Positions 41,118-50,314 of a stretch of 64,000 nt of DNA are shown one piece after another. Location: NCBI RefSeq assembly GCF_006716445.1, contig NZ_VFPA01000004.1, positions 62,001 through 126,000 of the forward strand, given 5' to 3'. The translations under genes were made by a program, and so were the position numbers. The stretch's first letter is position 1. Each line of letters opens with the position of its first letter. This stretch comes from Pseudonocardia kunmingensis. Its GTDB lineage: Bacteria; Actinomycetota; Actinomycetes; Mycobacteriales; Pseudonocardiaceae. The notes beneath the pieces are model-generated. The model saw only the letters and a list, made by a program, of their open reading frames with translations. It was not told where the DNA came from and did not search any database.

Positions 41118-42620
41118 ATGCTCGACCCGTACGGGCCGGGGTCGTCCGGCACACCGGCCCGTCCCGCCGCCGCGATCGTGCTCGCCGCGGGCGAGGGCAC
41201 CCGGATGCGGTCCGCCGTTCCGAAGGTCCTGCACCCGATCGGCGGACGCAGCCTGCTCGGCCACGCCGTCCACGCCGTCGCCGCGCTGGAGCCCGAGCAC
41301 CTCGTGGTGGTCGTGGGCGCCGGTGGCGACCAGGTGCGGGAGGCGCTGGCCGGCATGGCCGACGAGCTCGCCCGCCCGGTGCTCGCCGCCGAGCAGGAGC
41401 AGCGGCTGGGCACCGGCCACGCCGTGCGGTGCGGGCTGGAGGCGCTGCCCGACGACCTCGACGGGCCGGTCGTCGTCACCTACGGCGACGTCCCGCTCCT
41501 CGCGTCCGGCACGCTCCACGAACTGCTCCAGGAGCACGCGTCGTCCGGGTCGCCGGTCACCGTGCTCACCAGCGCGGTCGACGACCCCACCGGTTACGGC
41601 CGCGTCCTGCACGCCCCCGACGGCACGGTCTCGCGCATCGTCGAGGAGCGTGACGCCTCGCTCGAGGAACGGGCCGTGCGGGAGATCAACTCCGGGGTCT
41701 ACGCGTTCGACGCGGCGTTCCTCCGGTCCTCGATCGGCCGGCTGCGCCCCACCAACAGCCAGGGCGAGCTCTACCTCACCGACCTCGTCGCCATGGCCCG
41801 TGGCAGCGGCGCCGACGCGCGCGGGGTCCGCTGCGGCGACCCCTGGCAGGTCTGCGGCGTGAACGACCGCGTCCAACTCGCCGCCATCCGGGCGGAGCTG
41901 AACCAGCGCCTGCTGGAACGGTGGATGCGCGACGGCGTCACCGTCATCGATCCCGCCACCACGTGGGTCGACGTGCAGGTGCGCCTCGGGCCCGACGTCG
42001 TGCTGCACCCCGGCACGCAGCTGCACGGCGCCACCGCGGTCGCCGGTGGTGCCGAGGTCGGCCCGGACACCACGCTCACCGACTGCGAGATCGGGGCCGG
42101 GGCCGTGGTCGTGCGCACGCACGGCACGGGTGCCGCCATCGGCCCGGGCGCGTCCGTCGGGCCGTTCGCCTACCTGCGCCCCGGAGCGCAGCTCGGCGAG
42201 CGCGGCAAGATCGGCACCTTCGTCGAGGTGAAGAACTCCGACATCGGCGCCGGCACGAAGGTCCCCCACCTCACCTACGTCGGCGACGCCACGATCGGCG
42301 AGCACAGCAACATCGGGGCGTCCTCGGTGTTCGTCAACTACGACGGGGTGCGCAAGCAGCGCACCGTCGTCGGGTCCCACGTGCGGACCGGGTCCGACAA
42401 CACGTTCGTCGCTCCCGTGCAGGTCGGCGACGGTGCGTACACGGGCGCGGGCGCTGTGCTGCGGGAAGACGTCCCGCCGGGGGCGCTGGCCGTGTCGGCC
42501 GGGTCACAGCGCACCATCGAGGGGTGGGTCGCGCGCAAGCGGCCCGGCACTCCGGCCGCGGAGGCCGCCGCGCGGGCGGCCGATCCGGCCATCGACGTCC
42601 ATGGAGGCACAGCACGGTGA
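41118..42620 (+). CDS. glmU: Bifunctional GlcNAc-1-P uridyltransferase / GlcN-1-P acetyltransferase
   Basis: 500 residues from ATG 41118. The N-terminal pyrophosphorylase domain has AIVLAAGEGTRMRSAVPKVL and VVTYGDVPLL. The C-terminal half is a left-handed beta-helix with hexapeptide repeats (GAAIGPGASVGPFAYLRPGA, NSDIGAGTKVPHLTYVGDATI, IGASSVFVNYDGVRKQRTVVG) and the acetyltransferase active-site His. It makes UDP-GlcNAc for the cell wall. The C-terminal 30 residues (AEAAARAADPAIDVHGGTAR) are a flexible tail. GTGA overlap with prs. Confidence 0.97.
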   Translation: MLDPYGPGSSGTPARPAAAIVLAAGEGTRMRSAVPKVLHPIGGRSLLGHAVHAVAALEPEHLVVVVGAGGDQVREALAGMADELARPVLAAEQEQRLGTGHAVRCGLEALPDDLDGPVVVTYGDVPLLASGTLHELLQEHASSGSPVTVLTSAVDDPTGYGRVLHAPDGTVSRIVEERDASLEERAVREINSGVYAFDAAFLRSSIGRLRPTNSQGELYLTDLVAMARGSGADARGVRCGDPWQVCGVNDRVQLAAIRAELNQRLLERWMRDGVTVIDPATTWVDVQVRLGPDVVLHPGTQLHGATAVAGGAEVGPDTTLTDCEIGAGAVVVRTHGTGAAIGPGASVGPFAYLRPGAQLGERGKIGTFVEVKNSDIGAGTKVPHLTYVGDATIGEHSNIGASSVFVNYDGVRKQRTVVGSHVRTGSDNTFVAPVQVGDGAYTGAGAVLREDVPPGALAVSAGSQRTIEGWVARKRPGTPAAEAAARAADPAIDVHGGTAR

Positions 42621-43597
42621 GCGCGATGTCGGCGACCCCCAAGAAGAACCTCATGCTCTTCTCGGGACGGGCGCACCCGGAGCTGGCCGACGAGGTGGCG
42701 AAGCACCTCGACGTGACGATCACGCCGCAGTCGGCGTACTCGTTCGCGAACGGCGAGATCTTCGTCCGGTTCGAGGAGTCGGTGCGCGGCTGCGACGCGT
42801 TCGTGCTGCAGTCGCACTCCGCTCCGATCAACGACCAGATCATGGAGCAACTGATCATGGTCGACGCCCTCAAACGGGCCTCGGCCAAACGCATCACCGT
42901 GGTGATGCCGTTCTGGGGCTACGCGCGCCAGGACAAGAAGCACCGCGGCCGCGAGCCCATCTCGGCCCGGCTGATCGCGGACATGTTCAAGGTCGCGGGC
43001 GCCGACCGGATCATGACGGTCGACCTGCACACCGCCCAGATCCAGGGCTTCTTCGACGGACCCGTCGACCACCTCTTCGCGCTGCCGGTGCTCGCCGAGC
43101 ACATCAAGCGCACCTACGCAGACCGGCAGCTCGCCGTCGTCTCCCCCGACTCCGGACGCGTCCGGCTCGCCGAGCGCTGGGCGGAGACGCTGGGCGGCAC
43201 CCCGCTGGCGTTCATCCACAAGACCCGCGACCCGCGCAGGCCGAACGAGGCCGTCGCCAACCGCGTCGTCGGCGAGGTCGAGGGCCGGACCTGCGTCGTG
43301 ATCGACGACATGATCGACACCGGCGGCACGGTCGCGAAGACCGCGGAGGTGCTGCTGAAGGAGGGCGCCAAGGACGTGGTCGTCGCGGCGACCCACGGCG
43401 TGCTCTCCGGCCCCGCCGCCGAGCGGATGGCCCAGTGCGGGGCCCGCGAGGTGATCTTCACCGACACCCTGCCCATCCCGGACGAGAAGCGGTTCCCGAC
43501 GATGACCGTCCTCTCGATCGCCCCGCTGCTCGCCCGCGCGATCCACGAGGTCTTCGACGACGGCTCCGTCACGAGCCTCTTCGACGGCAACGCCTGA
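42617..43597 (+). CDS. prs: Ribose-phosphate pyrophosphokinase
   Basis: 326 residues. Makes PRPP for nucleotide, His and Trp synthesis. FSGRAHPELADEVAKHL, YSFANGEIFVRFEESVRG and DLHTAQIQGFFDGPVDHLFA are the class I signatures. VVSPDSGRVRLAERWAETLG and the PRPP loop CVVIDDMIDTGGTVAKTAEVL are intact. The start GTG 42617 overlaps the glmU stop; ATG 42626 is an alternative. glmU-prs is the conserved actinobacterial pair. A repeat array begins immediately after the stop. Confidence 0.97.
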   Translation: MSAMSATPKKNLMLFSGRAHPELADEVAKHLDVTITPQSAYSFANGEIFVRFEESVRGCDAFVLQSHSAPINDQIMEQLIMVDALKRASAKRITVVMPFWGYARQDKKHRGREPISARLIADMFKVAGADRIMTVDLHTAQIQGFFDGPVDHLFALPVLAEHIKRTYADRQLAVVSPDSGRVRLAERWAETLGGTPLAFIHKTRDPRRPNEAVANRVVGEVEGRTCVVIDDMIDTGGTVAKTAEVLLKEGAKDVVVAATHGVLSGPAAERMAQCGAREVIFTDTLPIPDEKRFPTMTVLSIAPLLARAIHEVFDDGSVTSLFDGNA

Positions 43598-43598
43598 C

Positions 43599-43821
43599 CC
43601 CGAGTCCCCCGACCGAACAGCGCGAGTCTCACGTCTCGACAGCGTGAGTCTCACGTTCAACAGCCCTGTCCGAACGGGAGACTCGCCCTGTCCGAACGGG
43701 AGACTCGCCTTGCCCGAACGGGAGACTCGCCCTGTTCGGACGGGAGACTCGCGCTGTTCGTTTGGGGGACTCATGCTGCTCGGGTGGGGGACTCGCGCTG
43801 CTTGGGTGGGGGACTCGCCGG
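43599..43821. repeat. 22-bp tandem repeat array D, with orientation switch
   Basis: Directly after the prs stop, about three plus-oriented units (GAGTCCCCCGACCGAACAGC and variants) run to about 43,662. Then about seven minus-oriented units follow (CCTGTCCGAACG then GGAGACTCGC), drifting to GGGTGGGGGACTCGC at the right end. This is the same head-to-head layout as array A. It separates glmU-prs from rplY-pth; 43,822-43,967 is the remaining promoter region of rplY. Confidence 0.85.
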
Positions 43822-43967
43822 GTCGTGGGGGCGGGGGCGTATCGTTGATGACCGTTCCGCGGCGAGGGCGGGTGCAGGCTGGCCCGCCGTGATCGACGCA
43901 GACCCGGTCCCACCGGTCTGCCTCGTCGCGCGCGTCCACCGCAGCAGTTCCGATCGAGGAGACAACC

Positions 43968-44606
43968 GTGGCCGAGGCCCGTATCGACGCCGAGACCCGC
44001 ACGGAGTTCGGCAAGGGCGCCGCCCGCCGCACCCGTCGCGCCGGCAAGATCCCCGCTGTCCTGTACGGGCACGGCACCGACCCGCAGCACCTCTCGCTGC
44101 CGCAGCTCGAGTTCGCGCGGGTCGTGCGCGAGCAGGGCCGCAACGCGGTGCTGACCCTGAACATCGGCGGGAAGCCGCAGCTGGCGCTCACCAAGACCGT
44201 CGTCACGCACCCGATCCGCCCCTACATCGAGCACGTCGACCTGCTGGTCATCAGCCGCGGTGAGAAGGTCGCGGTCGAGGTGCAGCTGGTCGTCACCGGC
44301 GACGCCGCGCCGGGCACGCTCGTCGCGCAGGAGCTCAACACCCTCGAGATCGAGGCCGACGTCTCGAGCATCCCCGAGCAGATCGAGGTCTCCGTCGAGG
44401 GCCTCCCGGTCGGCTCGCAGATCCACGCCTCGGACGTGCGGCTGCCCGAGGGTGCGGAGCTCAAGGCCGACCCGGAGCTGCTCGTCGTCAACGTGGTGGC
44501 GTCGCCCACCGAGGCGCAGCTCGAGGCGGAGGTCGACCTCGAGGCGGCAGGTGTGGTCGAGGACGCCCCGGAGACCCCGGCCGAGTCCGAGGCGTCGGAG
44601 AGCTGA
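43968..44606 (+). CDS. rplY: 50S ribosomal protein L25 / general stress protein Ctc
   Basis: 212 residues, the long Ctc form. An N-terminal 5S-rRNA-binding L25 domain (RIDAETRTEFGKGAARRTRR then GKIPAVLYGHGTDPQHLSLP) is followed by the C-terminal TL5-like beta domain (DAAPGTLVAQELNTLEIEAD, PEQIEVSVEGLPVGSQIHAS). The tail is acidic and Ala/Glu-rich. It precedes pth by 2 bp. Confidence 0.96.
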   Translation: MAEARIDAETRTEFGKGAARRTRRAGKIPAVLYGHGTDPQHLSLPQLEFARVVREQGRNAVLTLNIGGKPQLALTKTVVTHPIRPYIEHVDLLVISRGEKVAVEVQLVVTGDAAPGTLVAQELNTLEIEADVSSIPEQIEVSVEGLPVGSQIHASDVRLPEGAELKADPELLVVNVVASPTEAQLEAEVDLEAAGVVEDAPETPAESEASES

Positions 44607-44608
44607 TC

Positions 44609-45193
44609 GTGGCGCCGGGCCCCGCTCTGGTGGTCGGGCTCGGCAACCCGGGCCCCGGCTACGCCGAGACCCGCCACAACGTCGGCTTCAGCGTCGTCGA
44701 GCTGCTCGCGGCGCGGGCCGGCGGTGGCCGCTTCTCCAAGCACCGCAGCAACGCGGACGTGCTCGAGGGCCGGCTCGCCGGCCGCAGGGTGGTGCTCGCG
44801 AAGCCGCGGACGTACATGAACGTCTCCGGCGGCCCGGTGGCCGGGCTGGCGAAGTACTTCTCGGTGCCGGTCGAGGACGTCGTGGTCGTGCACGACGACC
44901 TCGACCTCGGCTTCGGCGTGATCCGCCTCAAGCGCGGTGGCGGCGAGGGCGGTCACAACGGGTTGCGCTCGATCTCCGGGTCGCTGGGCACCCGCGACTA
45001 CCTGCGCGTCCGGTTCGGCATCGGCCGCCCACCGGGCCGCCAGGACCCGGCCGACTTCGTGCTCAAGCGCTTCTCCGGCGCGGAGCGCAAGGAGATCGAG
45101 TTCGCCGTCGACCTCGCGGCGGACGCGACGGAGGCGCTCCTGTCCGACGGGCTGGAGCCCGCGCAGAACAAGTTCCACGCGTTGAGCGGCTGA
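44609..45193 (+). CDS. pth: Peptidyl-tRNA hydrolase
   Basis: 194 residues. Recycles peptidyl-tRNA released from ribosomes. GLGNPGPGYAETRHNVGFSV carries the catalytic His and Asn. KPRTYMNVSGGPV, VHDDLDLGFGVIRLKRGGGE and GGHNGLRSISGSLGTRDYLR are all present. Start GTG 44609. It is co-transcribed with rplY, the usual actinobacterial pair. It ends 7 bp before the convergent FAAL-type gene. Confidence 0.96.
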   Translation: MAPGPALVVGLGNPGPGYAETRHNVGFSVVELLAARAGGGRFSKHRSNADVLEGRLAGRRVVLAKPRTYMNVSGGPVAGLAKYFSVPVEDVVVVHDDLDLGFGVIRLKRGGGEGGHNGLRSISGSLGTRDYLRVRFGIGRPPGRQDPADFVLKRFSGAERKEIEFAVDLAADATEALLSDGLEPAQNKFHALSG

Positions 45194-45200
45194 TACCCGG

Positions 45201-46871
45201 TTACACGCGGGCGCGCAGCAGGTCGCCCGTCGCCGCGCGGCGCAGCTTCCCCGACGGCGTCTTCGGCAGCGTGCCCGGACCCAGTACGACGACCTCCGCG
45301 GGGCGCACCCCGACGGCGGAGACCACCCGGCCCGTGACGTCCTTGCGGATGAGCTGCTCGGCCTCCGGGTCGCCCGCCTTGCGCGACTCCACGGCCACCG
45401 CGAACGACTCGCGGTGGCGGCCGCCCTCGCCCGCCGCGACCCGGACCGCGACCGCGTTGCCGGCGCGGACGTCGGCGGCGGTGCCCGCGGCGCGCTCGAT
45501 GTCGGTGGGGTAGATGTTGCGGCCGCCCATGATGATCACGTCCTTGCGGCGGCCGCAGACGACCACGGCGCCGTCGGCGAGGTAGCCCTCGTCGCCGGTG
45601 TCGAGCCAGCCATCGGCGTCCTGCGTGGCGACGGGACCGTCCACGGTGAGGTAGCCGGGGGTCACCGAGTCGCCGCGCAGCTGCAGCACGCCCACCTCGC
45701 GCTCGCCCAGCACCCCGCCGTCGTCGCCGACCACCCGCACCTCGATGCCCGGCAGCGGCGGCCCGAGCAGCGGGAAGCGGCGCGTCGGCCCGTCCGCGGC
45801 GGGCACCGCGCGGCGCCGGGTCTCCAGCTGGTCGGCGTCGATGCGATCGACCTCCAGCCCGGTGTCGATGGGCGCGAAGGAGACCCCGAGCGCGGTCTCC
45901 GCCATGCCGTAGGCCGCGAGCACCGACTCCGGGCGCAGCCCGAACTGCGCCCCGGCCCCGGTGAAGGCCTCGACGGCGGCGGGGTCGATCGGCTCGGCGC
46001 CGTTGAGCGCGATGCGCAGCGACGAGAGGTCGAGCGAGCCCTGCTCGGCGCGCGCGAGCTGGCGGCCCAGCACGGCGTAGGCGAAGTTCGGGGCCGCGGT
46101 GACGGTGCCGCGGTACTTCGAGATCAGCTCCGCCCACAGCAGCGGCCGGGTGAGGAAGTCGACCGGCGTGACGCTCACCAGCTCCAGCCCGGTGGCCATC
46201 GGCACGGTCAGGAACCCGACCATCCCCATGTCGTGGAACAGCGGCAGCCACGACACCATCACGTCGCGCTCCACGTCCAGCGCCGACGCCGCCACCATGC
46301 CGGAGATGTTGGCGTGCAGGTTGCGGTGGGTGATCCGCACCGCCTTGGGCTCCGCCGTGGACCCGCTCGTGAGCTGCAGGAGCGCGGTGTCGTCCTCGCC
46401 CGCCACGTCCGCGTCGGGCGCGACGGCCTCCGCGTCGTCGGCGAGGGTGTCGAGCGTCCGGAACGGGATGCCGCGCTCGGTGAGCACCGGCGCCAGCGCG
46501 TCGAAGGGCGCGCCGAGCAGCACCAGCTGCGCATCGATCATCCCCAGCACGGACACCGTGTCCTCGGCCCATGCGGCGAGGTCGGTGCGGGGGGTGGGCT
46601 GGTGCAGCATCGTGACGCTGCCGCCGCAGAGCCAGACCGCCTGCGCGGCCGGGGCGATCGACACCGGCTCCCCCGCCAGTACGCCCACGGCGGAGCCGCG
46701 CTCCAGGCCGGGGAGGTCCCCGCCGCCTGCGCGCAGGGCGCCCGCCATCCGGCGGGCGGTCTCGTGCACCTCCGGCCAGGTCCGGCGGGCCGGCTCCGTC
46801 GGCTCGCCGGTCGTCATCCCCCGTGGCGAGCGGGCGGCGGAGTCCAACAGCATCGAGAGGAACCGGGACAT
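45201..46871 (-). CDS. Fatty acyl-AMP ligase-type enzyme (FadD32/FAAL group)
   Basis: 556 residues of the ANL superfamily. ALLQLTSGSTAEPKAVRITH is the ATP-binding loop. YGMAETALGVSFAPID is the FAAL-type A5 block, where acyl-CoA synthetases have YGxTE. DTGDEGYLADGAVVVCGRRK and KDVIIMGGRNIYPTDIE are the hinge and A8 (FAALs have GRNxYPxDIE). LPKTPSGKLRR carries the catalytic Lys. It would activate fatty acids as acyl-AMP, perhaps for lipid or polyketide synthesis; whether it forms CoA esters cannot be judged by eye. Divergent to the second acyl-adenylating gene with only 50 bp between. Confidence 0.82.
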   Translation of the reverse strand: MSRFLSMLLDSAARSPRGMTTGEPTEPARRTWPEVHETARRMAGALRAGGGDLPGLERGSAVGVLAGEPVSIAPAAQAVWLCGGSVTMLHQPTPRTDLAAWAEDTVSVLGMIDAQLVLLGAPFDALAPVLTERGIPFRTLDTLADDAEAVAPDADVAGEDDTALLQLTSGSTAEPKAVRITHRNLHANISGMVAASALDVERDVMVSWLPLFHDMGMVGFLTVPMATGLELVSVTPVDFLTRPLLWAELISKYRGTVTAAPNFAYAVLGRQLARAEQGSLDLSSLRIALNGAEPIDPAAVEAFTGAGAQFGLRPESVLAAYGMAETALGVSFAPIDTGLEVDRIDADQLETRRRAVPAADGPTRRFPLLGPPLPGIEVRVVGDDGGVLGEREVGVLQLRGDSVTPGYLTVDGPVATQDADGWLDTGDEGYLADGAVVVCGRRKDVIIMGGRNIYPTDIERAAGTAADVRAGNAVAVRVAAGEGGRHRESFAVAVESRKAGDPEAEQLIRKDVTGRVVSAVGVRPAEVVVLGPGTLPKTPSGKLRRAATGDLLRARV

Positions 46872-46921
46872 GGTCAGCGAGCCTACGGTCTGTCGCCGCG
46901 TACGGCGCTCCCGGATGATCG

Positions 46922-48631
46922 GTGGCCGTGGATGCCGACCGATCCGGGCTGGGGCCCGCGCTCGCCGCGCTGACGGCGCCGGGCGCGGAGTTCGAACTGA
47001 CCGACGCCGACGTCCGCGGCGAGACGATGCGCGTCTACCGCCGCGGCCCGGCGACGCTGCGTGAGCTGTGCGCCGCCACCGCCGACTTCGGCGACCGCGT
47101 CTTCTCCGTCTACCGGGACGAGCGGCTCGACTACGCCGAGCACCTGCGGCTGGTCGCCGGGCTCGCGGCGTGGCTGCGCGACGAGCACGGGCTCAGGGCG
47201 GGCGACCGCGTCGCGATCGCGATGCGCAACTACCCGGAGTGGAGCCCCGTGTTCTGGGCCGCGCAGGTGTCCGGCCTGGTCGTCGTGCCGCTCAACGCCT
47301 GGTGGACCGGCGCGCAGCTGGCATGGGCGCTGCGCGACAGCGGGGCCCGCCTCCTGGTCGCCGACGGGGAGCGGGTGCGCGCCCTGGAGGGGGCGTCGGT
47401 GCCGCCGGTCGTGCGGGTCCGCGGCGAGGGGCCCGCGCCGGCGGGCGTGCGGGAGTGGGCCGACGTCGTCGTCGCGCTCGATCCCGCGGCCGGGCTGCCC
47501 GACGTCGCCGTGCACCCCGACGACGACGCCACGATCCTCTACACGTCGGGTACCACGGGGCGGCCGAAGGGCGCCGTCGGCAGCCACCGCAACCACTGCA
47601 CGAACGCGCTCAACGTGCTGCTGCAGGCCCGCGCGGCCGCGTGGTCCGCGCACGGCGGGCCGCCGCCCCCGGCCACCACGCAGGCCGGCACGCTCCTGGC
47701 CTACCCGATGTTCCACATCGCCGGGCTGAACGGGCTGTACGGAGCCGTGCTGACCGGCGCGAAGCTGGCGACGCTGTACCGCTGGGACCCCGAACAGGCC
47801 CGCGAGCTGGTCCGGCGGGAACGGCTGACGGCGGCGGCGGGCGTGCCCACGGTGATGCGCGACGTCGCCGAGCTCGCCATCGCCCACCCCGCCGACATGG
47901 CCTCCCTGACGCGCATCGGCATGGGCGGCGCCCCCGTCCCGCCCGCGCTGGTCACGCGGATCGCCACGGAGCTGGGCGGGGCCGTCGCCGCCGCGAACGG
48001 CTACGGGCTCACCGAGACCACCTCGGCCGTCTGCGCGAACACCGGCCCCGACTTCGCCGCCCACCCCGACAGCGTCGGCCGCCCGGCCCCTGGCGCCGAC
48101 CTGCGCGTCGCGGATCCGGAGTCCGGTGAGCCGCTGCCCGACGGGGAGGTCGGCGAGCTGTGGTTCCGGGGCCCGAACATCGTGCGCGGCTACTGGAACG
48201 ACCCGGAGGCGACGGCCGCGGCGTTCGTGGACGGCTGGTTCCGCACCGGCGACCTCGGTTTCCGGCGCGACGGCTGGGTCCACGTGGTCGACCGGCTCAA
48301 GGACGTCGTCGTGCGCGGCGGCGAGAACGTCTACTGCGCCGAGGTCGAGGGCGTGCTGCACGGCCACCCGGACGTCGCCGAGGCGGCCGTCGTCGGCGTC
48401 CCGCACCCGACGCTCGGCGAGGAGGTGGCGGCCGTGGTGCGCGCCGCCCCTGGCGCGACCGCCGACACGGAGGCCCTGCGCGCGCACGTCGCGGGGCTGC
48501 TCCCGGCCTTCGCCGTGCCGTCGCGGGTCGTCTGGCGCGGCGGGCCGCTGCCCCGCAACGCCACCGGCAAGGTGCTGAAGCGCGACCTGCGCCAGGAGCT
48601 GGCCGACGCGCCACCACCGCCACCACCCTGA
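46922..48631 (+). CDS. Acyl-CoA synthetase (AMP-forming, class I adenylate enzyme)
   Basis: 569 residues from GTG 46922. ATILYTSGTTGRPKGAVGSH (P-loop), ANGYGLTETTSAVC, GWFRTGDLGFRRDGWVHVVD and RLKDVVVRGGENVYCAEVEG are all typical, and NATGKVLKRDLR holds the catalytic Lys. It would make acyl-CoA from a medium/long-chain or aromatic acid; the substrate is unknown. Shares a 50-bp divergent promoter region with the FAAL-type gene, so both may be regulated together. Confidence 0.88.
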   Translation: MAVDADRSGLGPALAALTAPGAEFELTDADVRGETMRVYRRGPATLRELCAATADFGDRVFSVYRDERLDYAEHLRLVAGLAAWLRDEHGLRAGDRVAIAMRNYPEWSPVFWAAQVSGLVVVPLNAWWTGAQLAWALRDSGARLLVADGERVRALEGASVPPVVRVRGEGPAPAGVREWADVVVALDPAAGLPDVAVHPDDDATILYTSGTTGRPKGAVGSHRNHCTNALNVLLQARAAAWSAHGGPPPPATTQAGTLLAYPMFHIAGLNGLYGAVLTGAKLATLYRWDPEQARELVRRERLTAAAGVPTVMRDVAELAIAHPADMASLTRIGMGGAPVPPALVTRIATELGGAVAAANGYGLTETTSAVCANTGPDFAAHPDSVGRPAPGADLRVADPESGEPLPDGEVGELWFRGPNIVRGYWNDPEATAAAFVDGWFRTGDLGFRRDGWVHVVDRLKDVVVRGGENVYCAEVEGVLHGHPDVAEAAVVGVPHPTLGEEVAAVVRAAPGATADTEALRAHVAGLLPAFAVPSRVVWRGGPLPRNATGKVLKRDLRQELADAPPPPPP

Positions 48632-48675
48632 GCGTGCGCCCCCGAGCGCCCGCCCCGCGGCTACCATCGGGCGCC

Positions 48676-50025
48676 ATGTCCGACCAGCCTGCCCGCGCTC
48701 TCGCACCGGCCGTCGACGCCGCGCTCCCCGGAGCCCGCGCCGACCTGGAGCGGCTCGTCCGCATCCCCAGCATCTGGGCCGATCCGGCGCACGCCGCGGA
48801 CACCCGCCGCAGCGCCGAGGCCGTGGCCGAGCTGGCGCGCGACGCGGGGGCGGCCGACGTCCGCGTGATCGCGGCGGACGGCGGGGCACCCGCCGTCGTC
48901 GCGCGGTTCCCCGGCCCCCCGGGCACCCCGACGGTGCTGCTCTACGCCCACCACGACGTGCAGCCGACCGGTGGCGACGAGCACTGGACGAGCCCGCCGT
49001 TCGAGCCCACGGAGCGCGACGGCCGCCTCTACGGCCGCGGTGCCGCCGACGACAAGGCAGGCGTGATGGCGCACCTGGCCGTGCTGCGCGCCTTCGAGGG
49101 GCGCCCGCCCGTCGGGGTCACGCTGTTCGTGGAGGGCGAGGAGGAGTCCGGCTCCCCCACCCTGCCGGCGCTGCTGCGGGAGCACCACGAGCTGCTCACC
49201 AGCGACGTCATCGTCATCGCCGACGCCGCCAACCCCGCCGTCGACGTCCCGGCCCTCACCACCACCCTGCGCGGGCTGGTCGACGTCACGGTCGAGGTCG
49301 CGATGCTGGAGCGCCCCGCGCACTCCGGTGTCTACGGCGGCCCGGTCGGCGACGCGCTCACCGCGCTGTGCCGCGCGCTCGCCACGTTGCACGACGCCGA
49401 CGGCGAGGTGGCGGTCGCCGGGCTCGTGCACGGCACGTCGGAGGCCCCGGACCTCGACGAGGCGGTCTTCCGCTCCGACGTCGGCCTGCTCGACGGCGTG
49501 CAGCTGCTCGCAGGGGGCAGCATCCCGACGAGGTCGTGGGCCAAGCCCGCCGTCGCCGTGCTGGGCATCGACGCGCCGCGCGTCGAGGAGTCGGCCAACG
49601 TGCTGCTGCCGCGGACGCGCGCCCGCGTGGGGATGCGGCTGGCCCCGGGCGACGACGCGGTCAAGGCGCAGCGCGCGCTCGCCGAGCACCTCGAGGCGAA
49701 CGTGCCGTGGGGCGCCCACGTGACGGTCACGCCCGAGCCCGGGATCGCCCAACCGTTCACCGTGGACAACTCCGGCACCGCCTACGACGCCGCGCGCCGC
49801 GCCTTCGCACAGGCCTACGGCAACCCCGTGGTGGAGACCGGCATCGGTGGCTCGATCCCGTTCATCGGCGAGTTCGCCCGCGTCTTCCCGGGCGCGTCGG
49901 TGCTGGTCACGGGCGTGGGCGATCCGGCGAGCCGCTGGCACGGCATCGACGAGAGCCTGGACCTGGCGATGTTCGGCCGCGCCGTGCTGGCCGAGGCCCT
50001 CCTGCTGGCAGAGCTCGCCGGGTAG
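48676..50025 (+). CDS. M20 family metallodipeptidase
   Basis: 449 residues. Zinc di-nuclear exopeptidase. VLLYAHHDVQPTGGDEHWTS has the first ligand His, RLYGRGAADDKAGVMAHLAV the bridging Asp, FVEGEEESGSPTL the Glu pair, and RWHGIDESLDLAMF the last His. The lid domain lies between about 180 and 310 (YGGPVGDALTALCRALATLH). Related to CNDP/DapE-like dipeptidases that cleave short peptides. The start ATG 48676 follows a 44-bp gap after the synthetase. Confidence 0.92.
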   Translation: MSDQPARALAPAVDAALPGARADLERLVRIPSIWADPAHAADTRRSAEAVAELARDAGAADVRVIAADGGAPAVVARFPGPPGTPTVLLYAHHDVQPTGGDEHWTSPPFEPTERDGRLYGRGAADDKAGVMAHLAVLRAFEGRPPVGVTLFVEGEEESGSPTLPALLREHHELLTSDVIVIADAANPAVDVPALTTTLRGLVDVTVEVAMLERPAHSGVYGGPVGDALTALCRALATLHDADGEVAVAGLVHGTSEAPDLDEAVFRSDVGLLDGVQLLAGGSIPTRSWAKPAVAVLGIDAPRVEESANVLLPRTRARVGMRLAPGDDAVKAQRALAEHLEANVPWGAHVTVTPEPGIAQPFTVDNSGTAYDAARRAFAQAYGNPVVETGIGGSIPFIGEFARVFPGASVLVTGVGDPASRWHGIDESLDLAMFGRAVLAEALLLAELAG

Positions 50026-50314
50026 ACGGAGCGTCGGCCGCACGCGTTCGCCGGCCTCGGTCACGCGACGGCGCGCGGTGCGAGTCGCACGCCAGGGCCC
50101 TCACGACCGCGCTGACGTACTTCTCGCGTGCTGGCGCGACCGGTGATCGCCAGGAGTGGTGGGAGGGCGGCAGATCTGCAGCTCTCCTACCACTCTCGCT
50201 GATCATGGCCGTCTCGCGTTCGGCGGAACGCGCCCGTTGCATGATCAATGAGACGTGGGCGGGGTCTGCTAAAGATCGAACCCCGCTGATGTCTCGGTCG
50301 TCGGTGGATCCTCC

